DNA from: Paraburkholderia sp.
Lineage (GTDB): Bacteria > Pseudomonadota > Gammaproteobacteria > Burkholderiales > Burkholderiaceae
DNA length: 64,000 nucleotides
NCBI RefSeq assembly: GCF_004298475.1
Contig: NZ_SCRP01000029.1
Span: forward strand, 31,201-95,200
Reading direction: 5' to 3'
Shown here: one piece after another, positions 7,776 to 16,742 of the stretch
Numbering within the stretch: position 1 is the first letter of the stretch
Layout: each line of letters opens with the position of its first letter
Notes under the pieces: generated by a model
What the model was told of the DNA's origin: nothing
What the model saw: only the letters and a program-made list of their open reading frames with translations
Databases searched by the model: none
Made by a program: the position numbers and the translations under genes

Positions 7776-8792
7776 ATGACACACATTCCTGCTCCTGCCA
7801 CATCGGCCAGCCATAAGGCCAGCCACGAAGGCGGCCCGATCGACGAGGGCGGCTACACGCAGCGCCGCATGGTCGAACTGCTCACGCAACTTACGCGCCA
7901 GGACGGCGTCAATCCTTCCGCGCTCGAGTGCGTGAGCCTCATGCGCGCGAGCGTTGCGCGTCCGCGCACGCCGGTCATGTACGAGCCGAGCATTTTCATC
8001 GTCTGCCAGGGCCGCAAGCGCGGCTTTCTCGGCGATCAGGTGTTCGTCTACGACGCGCAGCAATATCTGGTGCTTTCGGTTCCGCTGCCGTTCGAATGCG
8101 AAACCGAAGCGAGCCCGGAGGAACCGCTGCTCGGCATTTCGATTCGCGTCGATCTGACGATGGTCGCCGAACTGTTGATGGCGCTGAACGAGTCGCGCGG
8201 CAGCACGGTTTCGGAGCCGCGCGGCATCTACGCCACGCAGCTCGACGCACCGCTCTCCAACGCCGTCTTGCGCCTGCTCGACGCGCTCGCTTCGCCGTGC
8301 GACGCTCGCATTCTCGGGCCGTCGATCGTGCGCGAGATCCTCTACCGCGTGCTGACCGGCGTGCAGGGCGACGCGATTCGCGCGGCGCTCGCGCACCAGC
8401 ACCACTTCGGCCGCATTGCGAAGGCGCTGCGCCGCATCCACGCCGACTATTGCACCGGCCTCGACGTCGACATGCTCGCGAACGAGGCGGGCATGAGCCT
8501 CGCGGTCTTCCATGCGCACTTCAAGACCGTGACGTCCACGTCGCCGATGCAATACGTGAAGACCACGCGCCTGCATCACGCGCGGTTATTGATTGCGCAT
8601 GACGGGCTCAATGTGAGTGCTGCGGCGGCGCGCGTGGGATATGAGAGCGCGTCGCAGTTCAGCCGCGAGTTCAAGCGCCTGTTCGGCCTGAGTCCGGCCG
8701 ACGAAATGCGGCGTGCGCGCGGAGAGGCCCAGGCCGAGGTCGCGGCGCCGCGCGTCGCGCCGGCTGCGCCGCGTTATGTGACGGCGGTTTAA
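7776..8792 (+). CDS. AraC-family transcriptional regulator
   Basis: This 338-residue DNA-binding protein has an AraC_N-type sensor domain in its N-terminal two thirds (MYEPSIFIVCQGRKR, then VLSVPLPFECE). The two helix-turn-helix motifs of the AraC/XylS family lie at about 230-320: MLANEAGMSLAVFHAHFK and VSAAAARVGYESASQFSREFKR. This type (AraC_N, PF06719) often sits next to an aldehyde or alcohol dehydrogenase gene and activates it in response to reactive aldehydes or related compounds. The divergent zinc dehydrogenase at 6500-7561 fits that arrangement. The ligand cannot be read from sequence. Confidence 0.93.
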   Translation: MTHIPAPATSASHKASHEGGPIDEGGYTQRRMVELLTQLTRQDGVNPSALECVSLMRASVARPRTPVMYEPSIFIVCQGRKRGFLGDQVFVYDAQQYLVLSVPLPFECETEASPEEPLLGISIRVDLTMVAELLMALNESRGSTVSEPRGIYATQLDAPLSNAVLRLLDALASPCDARILGPSIVREILYRVLTGVQGDAIRAALAHQHHFGRIAKALRRIHADYCTGLDVDMLANEAGMSLAVFHAHFKTVTSTSPMQYVKTTRLHHARLLIAHDGLNVSAAAARVGYESASQFSREFKRLFGLSPADEMRRARGEAQAEVAAPRVAPAAPRYVTAV

Positions 8793-9007
8793 CTCGCGTC
8801 AAAAAACCTGGATCAGTCGTATGTCGAATCAACGGCGAAACGATCAGGCCAGGCGGCGTGGATTCCGCTTGCCGCTTGCCGCTTCGGCATGGCGCGGGCG
8901 GGTTGGCGTCGTGTCTTCTTATTTCACCCGAGTCGTGTAGAGTCGTTGTGTGCGGCACGGACTGACGTGCCGCTTCACCTTCAGAGGCGCCTCGGCGGAA
9001 TCGAAGA

Positions 9008-11047
9008 ATGCAAACATTGATCGAGGCGCTAAACCAGTGTGCGGTCCTCGTCGTGAATCAGTTCTATGAGGAGCTGTCACGATTACCCAAATCCCGGCTC
9101 ATTCTGGAAATGTTGTCGCCGGATGAAGTCGTTCATCTGAAATCGAAGCAGATCCAGAATCTTCTCGCCCTCTCGGACCCCGACCTGACCGCGGACGGCC
9201 ACGCCGAGATGGCGCTGCGCATCGGCCGCATTCACGCCATCGTGGGGCTCGACAAGGAAGAGCTGGTGCGCAGCCGCGGCATTCTCCAGGAACTGCTTTT
9301 CAAGCTCATCAGCAAGCGGGTGAGCGGCGAATCCCTTTCGCTTTACGCGAGCCGCCTCACGACCGATCTCGCCTGGCAGCTCAAGGCGTATCAGAACGTG
9401 CAGGATTCGCAGCAGGAAGTCCTGCTGCGCGTCACGCGTCTCGTGTGGGAAGCGGGCAGCTATACGAATTTCATCGACGACCTGGTCGAAGTGCTTTCGG
9501 CCCATGACGAGATCGCGGCCAGCATCATCGGGCGTCCCGATGAGCACGGCTTCTTTCACTTCGAGGCAGGCGCCGGCGCCCACGCGCGCGTCGGGCTGCT
9601 CGAGGCGCTGACCGACGAGAGCCGGCCCATCAGCGTACGCGCCGACAATCCGCTGGGGCAGAGCGCAGTGGGACGCGCGTGGCGCAACGGCAAGGCTGAA
9701 CGCGTGCTCAACTACCAGACCGATCCGCTCGTCGAACGGTGGCGCGAACTCGCGCGCCGCGAAGGATTGCGCTCGGCGGTGGCGATCCCGATCGCGGCTC
9801 AGGGCCAGTCGCCGATGGCGATCCTCGTGCTCTTCAGCGCATTGCCGGGCGGTTTCATCGGTCCGCACCAGGTGGCGTTCATCGAACTGCTGCAGACCTT
9901 GCTCGGCTGCGCCGCGATGCGCCTGCAAACCCAGGACGGCAAGAGCCACGCGGTCCCGGTGAGCGTGCGGCAGCACTGGGCCGCGCTCGTGCGCACGGAT
10001 GGGCTGGAGATGTACTATCAGCCGCTTCTGAACCTGCGCACGTGGCAAGTGGGCAAAGCCGAAGCGCTCGCGCGGCTGCACGACGGCGGGCGCGTGCTCA
10101 CGCCGGATGCGTTCCTTTCCTCCCTTGCCTCGGACGATCTGCTCGCGCTGTATACGCACGGCCTCGACGAGGCGCTCACGGATCGCAAGCAGTGGCTGCG
10201 CGATAACCTCGATCTGGAAATCTCGATCAATTTGCCGCCCGCGGCGCTCAACGATATCCGCTATTTCGAAGCGACGAGTTCCGCGCTGGCGGCGCACGCG
10301 TGTGCGCCGACGAAACTCACGCTTGAAGTTCTGGAGAACGAATCCTTGTCGTTGAGCCAGGGGCAGTGCGCGATTCTCGATCGCTTTCGCGGGCTCGGCG
10401 TGCTGCTTGCGCAGGACGACCTCGGCTCGGGTCACAGCGGGCTTGCGCGACTGCGCGAGCTGCCGTTCGACTGGATCAAGATCGATCGGGAAATCGTGCG
10501 CATCGACGGTGACGGCGCACTCGACGTGCTGCGCTTCATCTTTCAGCTCACGCACCTCGGACATGCGCTGGGCAAGCTGGTGCTTGCGGAGGGGATCGAT
10601 ACGATCGAGCTCGTGCACGCGTTGTCGATACTCGGCGTCGACGGCGCGCAGGGCTACGTGATTGCACGGCCAATGGAGGCCGGACGCATGCGCGAATGGA
10701 TGGCGAATCAACCGTCCTGGCCGGTCGCGCCGCGCAGCGAGAGCGTGCTTGCGCGTCTCGCGCGCTTCGTGCTGTGGGAGGAGCGCGTAGCGTTGATTTC
10801 AGCGGTGCCCGGCGCGGGGCAGCGTCTGCTTGACGCGCCGCACGGGCGGAGAACGGATGATCCCGCCGTCGATGAGTTTGCCCGGTCGCTCACCGAATTC
10901 GACGACATTCTGCCGTCTGGAAACGGCCATGATGCGGTACGGCAGGCGTTGCTGCGCACGCTGTTGACCGAGGGCCGCAACAGCGGCGCCTACCGTTCGG
11001 CGGTGCGGCAGTTGATGACGGCCATCGGGCATGCTGCTTCTGTGTGA
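9008..11047 (+). CDS. Globin-coupled sensor with GAF and EAL domains (probable c-di-GMP phosphodiesterase)
   Basis: In this 679-residue soluble protein, residues 1 to about 150 resemble the globin sensor of DosC-type proteins, with the likely proximal heme His76 in GRIHAIVGL. Residues about 150-305 look like a GAF domain. Residues about 325-565 form an EAL domain: Glu352-Ala-Leu in KAEALARL, Asn in SINLPP, Glu in LEVLENES, the double Asp in AQDDLGSG, Lys in DWIKIDRE, Glu in LAEGID and Gln in GAQGY. All the metal-binding and catalytic positions I can check are kept, so it should hydrolyse c-di-GMP to pGpG under control of O2 or another heme ligand. A helical tail of about 110 residues of unknown role follows. 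No GGDEF domain is present. Confidence 0.85.
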   Translation: MQTLIEALNQCAVLVVNQFYEELSRLPKSRLILEMLSPDEVVHLKSKQIQNLLALSDPDLTADGHAEMALRIGRIHAIVGLDKEELVRSRGILQELLFKLISKRVSGESLSLYASRLTTDLAWQLKAYQNVQDSQQEVLLRVTRLVWEAGSYTNFIDDLVEVLSAHDEIAASIIGRPDEHGFFHFEAGAGAHARVGLLEALTDESRPISVRADNPLGQSAVGRAWRNGKAERVLNYQTDPLVERWRELARREGLRSAVAIPIAAQGQSPMAILVLFSALPGGFIGPHQVAFIELLQTLLGCAAMRLQTQDGKSHAVPVSVRQHWAALVRTDGLEMYYQPLLNLRTWQVGKAEALARLHDGGRVLTPDAFLSSLASDDLLALYTHGLDEALTDRKQWLRDNLDLEISINLPPAALNDIRYFEATSSALAAHACAPTKLTLEVLENESLSLSQGQCAILDRFRGLGVLLAQDDLGSGHSGLARLRELPFDWIKIDREIVRIDGDGALDVLRFIFQLTHLGHALGKLVLAEGIDTIELVHALSILGVDGAQGYVIARPMEAGRMREWMANQPSWPVAPRSESVLARLARFVLWEERVALISAVPGAGQRLLDAPHGRRTDDPAVDEFARSLTEFDDILPSGNGHDAVRQALLRTLLTEGRNSGAYRSAVRQLMTAIGHAASV

Positions 11048-11104
11048 TTGCAGACTTGCGCAGACGGAAGTTGCCTGCATGACCAAGAGCCGCGCATAAC
11101 GGAC

Positions 11105-12061
11105 TCAACCGCGATTTTCCGTCGGGAGATGTGCCGCAAAGCCCTCGCGCAGCGAAGCTTCCTGCTTCTCGAACAGTGCCGGATTTCCCTTTCTGAGCTT
11201 TTCGAGATTGATGAGCTTCCACCTTATGGCTGGCAGTTCGCTCAAGTGCCTGTAAGGCATCAGGGACCAGTCGGGGGCGGCGCGAACGAGGGAAATCAGG
11301 AACTGGCGGTGTTGATCGGTCAGGGCGACCGGCAGCTCCCGATGCAGACGTTCCTGCATCGCTTCGAGTACATCGAGGCCGACGATCTCTTTCGTCATCC
11401 CGACGAAGTCACTCTCGTAGGCGCCCGCCATCGAACGCTTGTGGTTAAACAACACTTCGTGAATCGGCCGGTTGTGCCCCGCGAGGTAAGCCACGAAGGC
11501 ATCCACGATATCGGCACGCAGACCGAAGGCCGAGAACATGTGCATCGCGTCAAACAGGTCACGTGGGTGCTGGCGGTCCAGCGCCGCGACGAGCTTGCTC
11601 CCGTAGAGTTCGGCTTCGTGGAGGGTGGGCACGACGATACGGGTGTTGAACAGTTCTTCTGCGGATTTCACGAGAGGGCGCGGGACCGGCTCCAGCAATG
11701 TGCCTCTGAACACGTAGTTGACTTCCACCTTGACCGAGGTTTCGCCTGAGATCACGATGAGCTTCACTTCATCGCCCTTGGCCTTACCGGAGGTGGTGGC
11801 CGCCGAAAACTTCGTGGCATGTCCCTCGGTCTCGATACGTGCTCTGGCGCGTTCGATCTCTTTGCTGATCGCGGTGATCGCTTCGTCACGGTCGAGTTTT
11901 GGGTCCGTCACCACGACATCGATGTCAACAGAGAGGCGAGGCATTTCCTGCAAGAACAGATTCAACGCGGTTCCACCTTTCATCGCGAAAAGAGGCGTGT
12001 CGAAAATGATCGGTGCGATGCCCAGCATCAGCCGGACCGTGTCCACGTAAATCTCGTTCAT
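11105..12061 (-). CDS. abiEii: AbiEii/AbiGii-type nucleotidyltransferase toxin
   Basis: This 318-residue toxin half of a type IV toxin-antitoxin pair belongs to the DUF1814 nucleotidyltransferase family. The first motif is MKGGTALNLF (Gly29-Gly30-Thr31), followed by the paired acids of RLSVDIDVVV (Asp46 and Asp48) and a later strand KVEVNYVFRGT. Family toxins transfer nucleotides to an acceptor, with tRNA 3' ends shown for some relatives, and stop growth. The start at 12061 is chosen because its ATG overlaps the TGA of the antitoxin gene as ATGA and begins the conserved opening MNEIYVDTVRLML. A longer frame to 12157 would intrude into the antitoxin gene. All catalytic residues I can recognise are kept. 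Confidence 0.9.
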   Translation of the reverse strand: MNEIYVDTVRLMLGIAPIIFDTPLFAMKGGTALNLFLQEMPRLSVDIDVVVTDPKLDRDEAITAISKEIERARARIETEGHATKFSAATTSGKAKGDEVKLIVISGETSVKVEVNYVFRGTLLEPVPRPLVKSAEELFNTRIVVPTLHEAELYGSKLVAALDRQHPRDLFDAMHMFSAFGLRADIVDAFVAYLAGHNRPIHEVLFNHKRSMAGAYESDFVGMTKEIVGLDVLEAMQERLHRELPVALTDQHRQFLISLVRAAPDWSLMPYRHLSELPAIRWKLINLEKLRKGNPALFEKQEASLREGFAAHLPTENRG

Positions 12062-12798
12062 TCTGGTTTGAGCGTGATCCGGCCATTTTTTGTCTGATTC
12101 GACCATCTTTTCCCGGCGCCGAGACGGTCCACATGCTTCTGAATTCCCTGAGCCCACGGAAAATCGGCCTCAAACCCGAGGTTACGCACAAGCCTGACAA
12201 CTTTCACGCGGTGGCAGTGGCTCAAAAACTCGTCCAGCACGTCGGCGCGCAGGTTACGCAGGCTCACCATCAGGTTGCTCGCTTCCTCAAGCGACTGGCC
12301 TTTCCCGATGTCGCTGGCCAGTTCCAGAATCGCGCGCTCAGGCACGGACACCTTGACCTCCGGGTCGCCCGCAGGGAGCGGTTTCAGGCCCTTTTCGTAG
12401 GGCAGATCGTCGTCGAAAAGGGCGGTGGTCTGAAATGAGTAGGTCAGGTGCTGGCCTACCCAGGAGGGGATGCGATATGGCTTTTGGCCCCATAGCACAA
12501 CTTTTTCCCGAAACGCGATGTTGTGACGGACGCCCTGCCACGAAAGAGCTGTTTTCCCCCCGACGTGAAGACCGGCAATGTGTCGCGTCAGGTATGCGAT
12601 CGAACCGTCCCTTGTCGGAGTGTCGCCGGTCAAAAGGTATGCGCCCTGCGAGAGCCGTTGCAGCCACCCGGATTTGACCATCTGCGCCGCGAGCGCGGCG
12701 CTGATCCCCATGTTCCTGAGCATGCCGGAATCGACAGGATGACCGCGCCGACTCTCCTGCATCAGCCGCTGGACTGTTTTGTTACTCATCGACGCCAT
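12058..12798 (-). CDS. abiEi: AbiEi-type antitoxin and transcriptional regulator
   Basis: This 246-residue protein has a winged-helix N-terminal domain (about 12-95: GHPVDSGMLRNMGISAA, then LVKSGWLQRLSQGAYLLTGD). A C-terminal domain follows with the AbiEi feature VSVPERAILELASD (about 145-180), which carries antitoxicity in studied relatives. Family members neutralise AbiEii without binding it tightly and repress their own promoter through inverted repeats. Its TGA overlaps the toxin ATG, so the two are translationally coupled. A second in-frame ATG lies at 12789 and either could start. The AT-rich region upstream (12799-12860) stands out from the flanks and suits an acquired element. Confidence 0.9.
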   Translation of the reverse strand: MASMSNKTVQRLMQESRRGHPVDSGMLRNMGISAALAAQMVKSGWLQRLSQGAYLLTGDTPTRDGSIAYLTRHIAGLHVGGKTALSWQGVRHNIAFREKVVLWGQKPYRIPSWVGQHLTYSFQTTALFDDDLPYEKGLKPLPAGDPEVKVSVPERAILELASDIGKGQSLEEASNLMVSLRNLRADVLDEFLSHCHRVKVVRLVRNLGFEADFPWAQGIQKHVDRLGAGKRWSNQTKNGRITLKPE

Positions 12799-12804
12799 CC
12801 GGTT

Positions 12805-12850
12805 GCGTTATTTGATTGCAGTATATATAGGATATTTTGAATTATCTGCA
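12805..12850 (-). promoter_or_regulatory. AT-rich promoter region of the abiE pair
   Basis: On the minus strand the sequence just before the antitoxin contains a TATACT -10-like box inside a run of alternating T and A (around 12821-12826), in an AT-rich island of about 50 bases. This is the likely self-regulated promoter. I could not define the operator repeats with certainty. Confidence 0.4.
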
Positions 12851-13018
12851 AATTTTTAACGTCACCGATAATTTGACGAGCCGGTGTGATCTCGTGGTTC
12901 CCGCGTTGTTTGCATACTAAAACCACGGAGGATAGTTGATTTTTTGCACGTAAATAACGCCAATTGGCGAGGGCGGATACATCAGGCCCCTCTGCCGACG
13001 AGACGTCCCCCTGACAGC

Positions 13019-13056
13019 AAAAAAAGAAGCCTGCCATCCATGAGATGGCAGGCTTC
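13019..13056 (-). terminator. Rho-independent terminator of nrdJ
   Basis: A 13-base-pair perfect stem (13026-13038 with 13044-13056, GAAGCCTGCCATC and its complement) with a 5-base loop is followed on the minus strand by seven U residues (A run at 13019-13025). It lies about 40 bases past the nrdJ stop. Confidence 0.93.
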
Positions 13057-13094
13057 GTGGTTCGCACCCGTACTTCAGACGCCTGCTACAGCGC

Positions 13095-15677
13095 TTAGCC
13101 GCACGCCCCGACTTCGCCGCACGCCGTGCAGAAATCGCAGCCGTCCTTGCGGATGACCGCATTGGCGCCGCACGATCCGCACTTGCGGCCGAGCATCACG
13201 TGCAGTGTGCCGTGCTTCGTATCGGACGGGGCGGCATTGGCGTTGTCGTGCGCCCGGTCGCCGGAATGCGCCGACGCGTCATGCGCGCCAGCCGCCGTCT
13301 GATCCTGCGATGAACCGGCGGCGCGCCGATGCTCGTTGCGCAGTTGCGCGAGCAGACGCGACGGCACCTGGCGTCCTTCGGCATCGAGGAAGCCGCGGCG
13401 ATGCAGGATCTGCTGAATCGCGTAGGCGATTGCCGCCACTTCGGAGTCGTGCCACATCGGCGTGCGGTGTCCGTCGAGGCGCTGCGTTTCGCCATAGCGC
13501 ACCTGCCCGCGATCCCACGATACCTTGCGCAGATCCTGCAGATTGCGTGCGATGAAGCCGCCGCGCGCCGCGAGCGACAGCGAGCGCATGGTCGCCGTGA
13601 TCCATTGCTGCGATTCGTCGCGCTGCCCAACCGGAATGAAGAACTCGATGGGCCGCTCGATCGTCAACGATTCGCCGCCGACCTGGCCCGTCACTTCGAG
13701 GAACGACACCGCCACGTAAAGCGACACCTTGCCGGCCTGCGTGCGGTACTCGATCTTTTCGATCACCGCCGGCAACTGGCCCTTCGGCCGGTGATCGATC
13801 GCCACGCGCAGCGGGTCCTGCTGCGTGTCGTTGAGCGTGTCCTCTGCTGCGGCAGCAGCGGCGGCAGCGGTGGGCAGCGTCTGCAGCACGGCGCCGAGCG
13901 TCTCGTTCGGCCGGTACGTGGCGAGCCCCTTGAGGCCGCGCCGCCACGCGTCGAGATAGAGCCCTTCGAACGCTTCGAACGGGTAGTCGGCCGGCACGTT
14001 GACGGTCTTCGAGATCGACGTGTCGACGAACGGCTGCACCGCCGCCATCATCGCGATGTGATCCTGCGCGCTCATCTCCAGCGCGCTCACGAAGTAGGCG
14101 GGCAGTGCATTCACGTTGCCGCCGAGCGTGCGATAGAGGCGCCACGCGTGGTCCTCGACCATGAAGGTCTCGCTGCTGCCGTCGTTCATGCGGCGCGTAC
14201 GCTGGTAGCTCCACGAGAACGCGGGTTCGATGCCGTTCGAGGCGTTGTCGGCGAACGCGAGGCTCACGGTGCCCGTCGGTGCGATCGACAGCAGATGGCT
14301 GTTGCGGATTCCGTGCGTGCGGATCGCGTCCTTGATGTCGTCGGGCAGGCGCGAAGCGAAGGTGCCTTCCTCGAGATAGGTTTCCGCCTCGAAGAGCGGG
14401 AACGCGCCGCGCTCGCGCGCGAGTTCGACCGACGCGCGATAGGCTGCGTCGCGCATCGTGCACGCCACGCGCGCGCCGAATTCGCAACCCTGTTCCGTGT
14501 TGTAGCGGATGCCGAGCATGACGAGCGTATCGCCGAGCCCGGTGAAGCCCACGCCGATCCGGCGCTTTGCCGCGGCTTCGGCGCCCTGTTCCGGGAGCGG
14601 CCAGATGGTCACGTCGAGCACGTCGTCGAGGAAACGCACTTGCGTCGCCGTGCGTTCGGCCAGCGCGTCCCAGTCGAATTCCGGCGTGCCGCCCTTCAGC
14701 TGCGCGAACGGATCGATGACGAAGCGCGTGAGATCGAGCGGCCCGAGATTGCAGCAGCCGTACGCCGGCAGCGGTTGCTCGCCGCACGGGTTCGTCGCGC
14801 GAATGGTTTCCTTCGCGCGCAGGTTGTTGTCCTCGTTCATGCGCGAGATGAACACGACGCCGGGTTCCGCGATGTCGTAGGTCGAGCGCATGATCGTGTC
14901 CCACAGGTCGCGGGCGCGTCGTTCGTCGTAGATCCACATGCCGTCTTCGCGCTGCTGCAGATCTTCTGCGGCGCGCAGCGCGGGCGACGGCTCGGCGGGG
15001 TGCACGAGCTGCCACATCTCGTCGTTTTCGACGGCGCGCATGAACGCATCGGTCACGGCGACGGAGACGTTGAAGTTGTTCCAGCGTCCCTTCGAGTGCT
15101 TGGCCTCGATGAATTCGGGCAGATCGGGGTGATCGCAATCGAGCACCGCCATCTGCGCGCCGCGCCGTGCGCCTGCGCTTTCGACCGTGCGGCACGAAGC
15201 GTCGAACACGTCGATATAGCCGCACGGCCCGGAGGCGCACGAACCGGTCGAATGAACGTGCGCGCCGCGCGGACGGATGGCCGAGAAGTTGTAGCCCACG
15301 CCGCCGCCGCGCCGCATCGTTTCAGCGGCCTGCAGAAGCGCGACGTAGATGCCCGGACGGCCCTGGTCGTCGAAGCCCTGGATGCTGTCGCCGACGGGCT
15401 GCACGAAGCAGTTGATGAGCGTGGCCGCGATGCCGCTGCCCGCCGCGCTCATGATGCGCCCGGCGCCGAGTGCGCCGTGGCGCAGGTTGTCGACGAAACG
15501 CGCCTCGATTTCGGAGCGCAGTTCGGGCGGCTCCGCCATTGCGACGCCGCGCGCGACGCGCAGGTAGATGTCGTCTGCGGTGCGCTCGTCGCCTTTGGCG
15601 TATTTCTCGAGCATCACGTCGAGGGAGAATTGCTGCGGGGCAACCGCGAGCGGAATTGGAGGCTCGTTCTCGGCCAT
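13095..15677 (-). CDS. nrdJ: Adenosylcobalamin-dependent (class II) ribonucleoside-diphosphate reductase
   Basis: This 860-residue enzyme makes deoxyribonucleotides from ribonucleotides using a B12-derived radical, with no need for oxygen. The barrel is visible as LINCFVQPVGDSIQGF and RRGGGVGYNFSAIRP early on, the substrate-site region ATNPCGEQPLPAYGCCNLG near the middle, and SIAPTGTVSLAFADN further on. The C-terminus has a zinc-ribbon-like set of Cys pairs (CGSCGANA, CDFCTACGEVGACG), as in many bacterial NrdJ proteins. An Ala-rich linker (about 605-620) marks the start of the C-terminal module. Its length fits the family. No cobalamin riboswitch signature is seen upstream; instead there is a 24-base repeat array. 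A strong terminator follows. Confidence 0.93.
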   Translation of the reverse strand: MAENEPPIPLAVAPQQFSLDVMLEKYAKGDERTADDIYLRVARGVAMAEPPELRSEIEARFVDNLRHGALGAGRIMSAAGSGIAATLINCFVQPVGDSIQGFDDQGRPGIYVALLQAAETMRRGGGVGYNFSAIRPRGAHVHSTGSCASGPCGYIDVFDASCRTVESAGARRGAQMAVLDCDHPDLPEFIEAKHSKGRWNNFNVSVAVTDAFMRAVENDEMWQLVHPAEPSPALRAAEDLQQREDGMWIYDERRARDLWDTIMRSTYDIAEPGVVFISRMNEDNNLRAKETIRATNPCGEQPLPAYGCCNLGPLDLTRFVIDPFAQLKGGTPEFDWDALAERTATQVRFLDDVLDVTIWPLPEQGAEAAAKRRIGVGFTGLGDTLVMLGIRYNTEQGCEFGARVACTMRDAAYRASVELARERGAFPLFEAETYLEEGTFASRLPDDIKDAIRTHGIRNSHLLSIAPTGTVSLAFADNASNGIEPAFSWSYQRTRRMNDGSSETFMVEDHAWRLYRTLGGNVNALPAYFVSALEMSAQDHIAMMAAVQPFVDTSISKTVNVPADYPFEAFEGLYLDAWRRGLKGLATYRPNETLGAVLQTLPTAAAAAAAAEDTLNDTQQDPLRVAIDHRPKGQLPAVIEKIEYRTQAGKVSLYVAVSFLEVTGQVGGESLTIERPIEFFIPVGQRDESQQWITATMRSLSLAARGGFIARNLQDLRKVSWDRGQVRYGETQRLDGHRTPMWHDSEVAAIAYAIQQILHRRGFLDAEGRQVPSRLLAQLRNEHRRAAGSSQDQTAAGAHDASAHSGDRAHDNANAAPSDTKHGTLHVMLGRKCGSCGANAVIRKDGCDFCTACGEVGACG

Positions 15678-15779
15678 GTACCTGGTCCTTGGGTTGCGCC
15701 GCGCGAACGTCGCGCGGCGGTTAACGGGCAGAGGTAGCCGACCGTGCCGGACACCGCATGCCTGGACACGGGCTCACCC

Positions 15780-15858
15780 CCATCCCCTGGGCGGGCGTTC
15801 GCCCCGTCCCTTGGGCGGGTGCTTGCCGCATCCCCTGGGCGGGTGCTTGCCCCATCCC
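15780..15858. repeat. 24-base tandem repeat (3.3 copies) upstream of nrdJ
   Basis: The unit has the core ATCCCCTGGGCGGGTGCTTG. Copies start at 15780, 15804 and 15828, and a partial copy runs to 15858. Copies differ at a few positions. It lies between the divergent nrdJ and thioesterase genes, about 100 bases from the nrdJ start and 60 from the thioesterase start. Confidence 0.85.
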
Positions 15859-15920
15859 AATAATAACCCGCGTAAAAGATGCCCTGAAAGTTACACTCTC
15901 GGCAAAACGAAGGAGGCGGG

Positions 15921-16424
15921 ATGACGCACCAGAAGCGGGCGGATGGGGAGGCGAGTGTCGTGTACCAGGACACTGTGCGTGCGGAGTGGGTCGACTACAA
16001 CGGCCATCTGCGCGACGCATTTTACATGCTGATTTACAGCTACGCGACCGACGTTTTGCTCGATGCAATCGGACTTGATTCAGCGCAGCGGGACGCGCGC
16101 GGGCGCTCGATGTACACGCTCGAAGCGCATTTGATTTATTTGCGCGAAATCAAGGAAGGTGCGCGCGTGCGCGTCGATGTGCGCGTGCTCGAACACGACG
16201 CGAAGCGCGTTCACCTGTATCTGGAGATGTATGCAGACAACGCTCCGGAGCCTGTATCGGCGAGCGAGCAATTGTTGCTGCATGTCGATCACTCGGGACC
16301 GCGCGCAGCGCCGTTCGATGCCGACGTGCTCGCGCGCATGACCGCGCTGCGGGCCGCCGATGCGGGGTTCGAACCGCGTCACCCGGCGCGCGCCATCGGG
16401 CTCGCGCCGCGGCGTGCGCGGTGA
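15921..16424 (+). CDS. Hotdog-fold acyl-CoA thioesterase family protein
   Basis: This 167-residue protein shows the 4HBT hotdog pattern: VRAEWVDYNGHLRDAFYMLIY at the N-terminal half with Asp in VDYNGH as the usual catalytic or orienting acid, then YTLEAHLIYLREIKEGARVRV. It should hydrolyse an acyl-CoA ester in the cytoplasm. The YNGHxxDA form resembles thioesterases found with carnitine and betaine metabolism, but no such genes are beside it, so the substrate stays open. The start is firm: AAGGAGG lies directly upstream of the ATG. It is divergent from nrdJ. Confidence 0.85.
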   Translation: MTHQKRADGEASVVYQDTVRAEWVDYNGHLRDAFYMLIYSYATDVLLDAIGLDSAQRDARGRSMYTLEAHLIYLREIKEGARVRVDVRVLEHDAKRVHLYLEMYADNAPEPVSASEQLLLHVDHSGPRAAPFDADVLARMTALRAADAGFEPRHPARAIGLAPRRAR

Positions 16425-16454
16425 ATGCTGTGAATGCGGCGAGTGTGGTGGGGA

Positions 16455-16742
16455 TTATTTGTTGCCGAGCTCGCCGAACACTTCTGCGGCGATCATCACC
16501 GATGCGTTGAGCGGAGCGGGGCGTTCAGCCGGTTTGAACACGGCGTCGCCGCGGCGGATCTTGCGGCGCGACACGGCGCAGGTGCCCGACGTATGCGCCG
16601 AGCGCCGGCGCCAGCGCTGCTCGCCATAGTGACAGCGCCCCGGCTCGACCCAGCGGATCACGAGCGCGCCATCGCTCTGTTCGAGCACTTCGATGCGCTC
16701 GCCGTTGGCACCGTCTAGCGCGAGACACGCTTTGGATTTCAT
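16455..16742 (-). CDS. DUF3331 family protein
   Basis: This 95-residue small soluble protein of unknown function belongs to a family I know mainly from Burkholderia and its relatives. Typical features are visible: IRWVEPGRCHYGEQRWRRR, then a Gly-x-Cys-Ala turn (TSGTCAVSRRKIRRGDAVFKP) and the ending NASVMIAAEVFGEL. The pattern (one Cys in the first half, one in the middle, a GD-hydrophobic strand) suggests a small beta domain. An 18-base near-perfect inverted repeat lies 58 bases upstream and may be its operator. No signal peptide or membrane segment. Confidence 0.8.
   Translation of the reverse strand: MKSKACLALDGANGERIEVLEQSDGALVIRWVEPGRCHYGEQRWRRRSAHTSGTCAVSRRKIRRGDAVFKPAERPAPLNASVMIAAEVFGELGNK

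Noticed and set aside
13329-15737. A long open frame (about 800 codons) antisense to nrdJ
   Set aside because: It is a mirror of GC-rich codon use in nrdJ. It has an Arg/His/Ala-rich composition, no ribosome binding site and no domains.
15780-15858. CRISPR or cobalamin riboswitch upstream of nrdJ
   Set aside because: The 24-base units are contiguous with no spacers, and I see none of the conserved B12-box bases.
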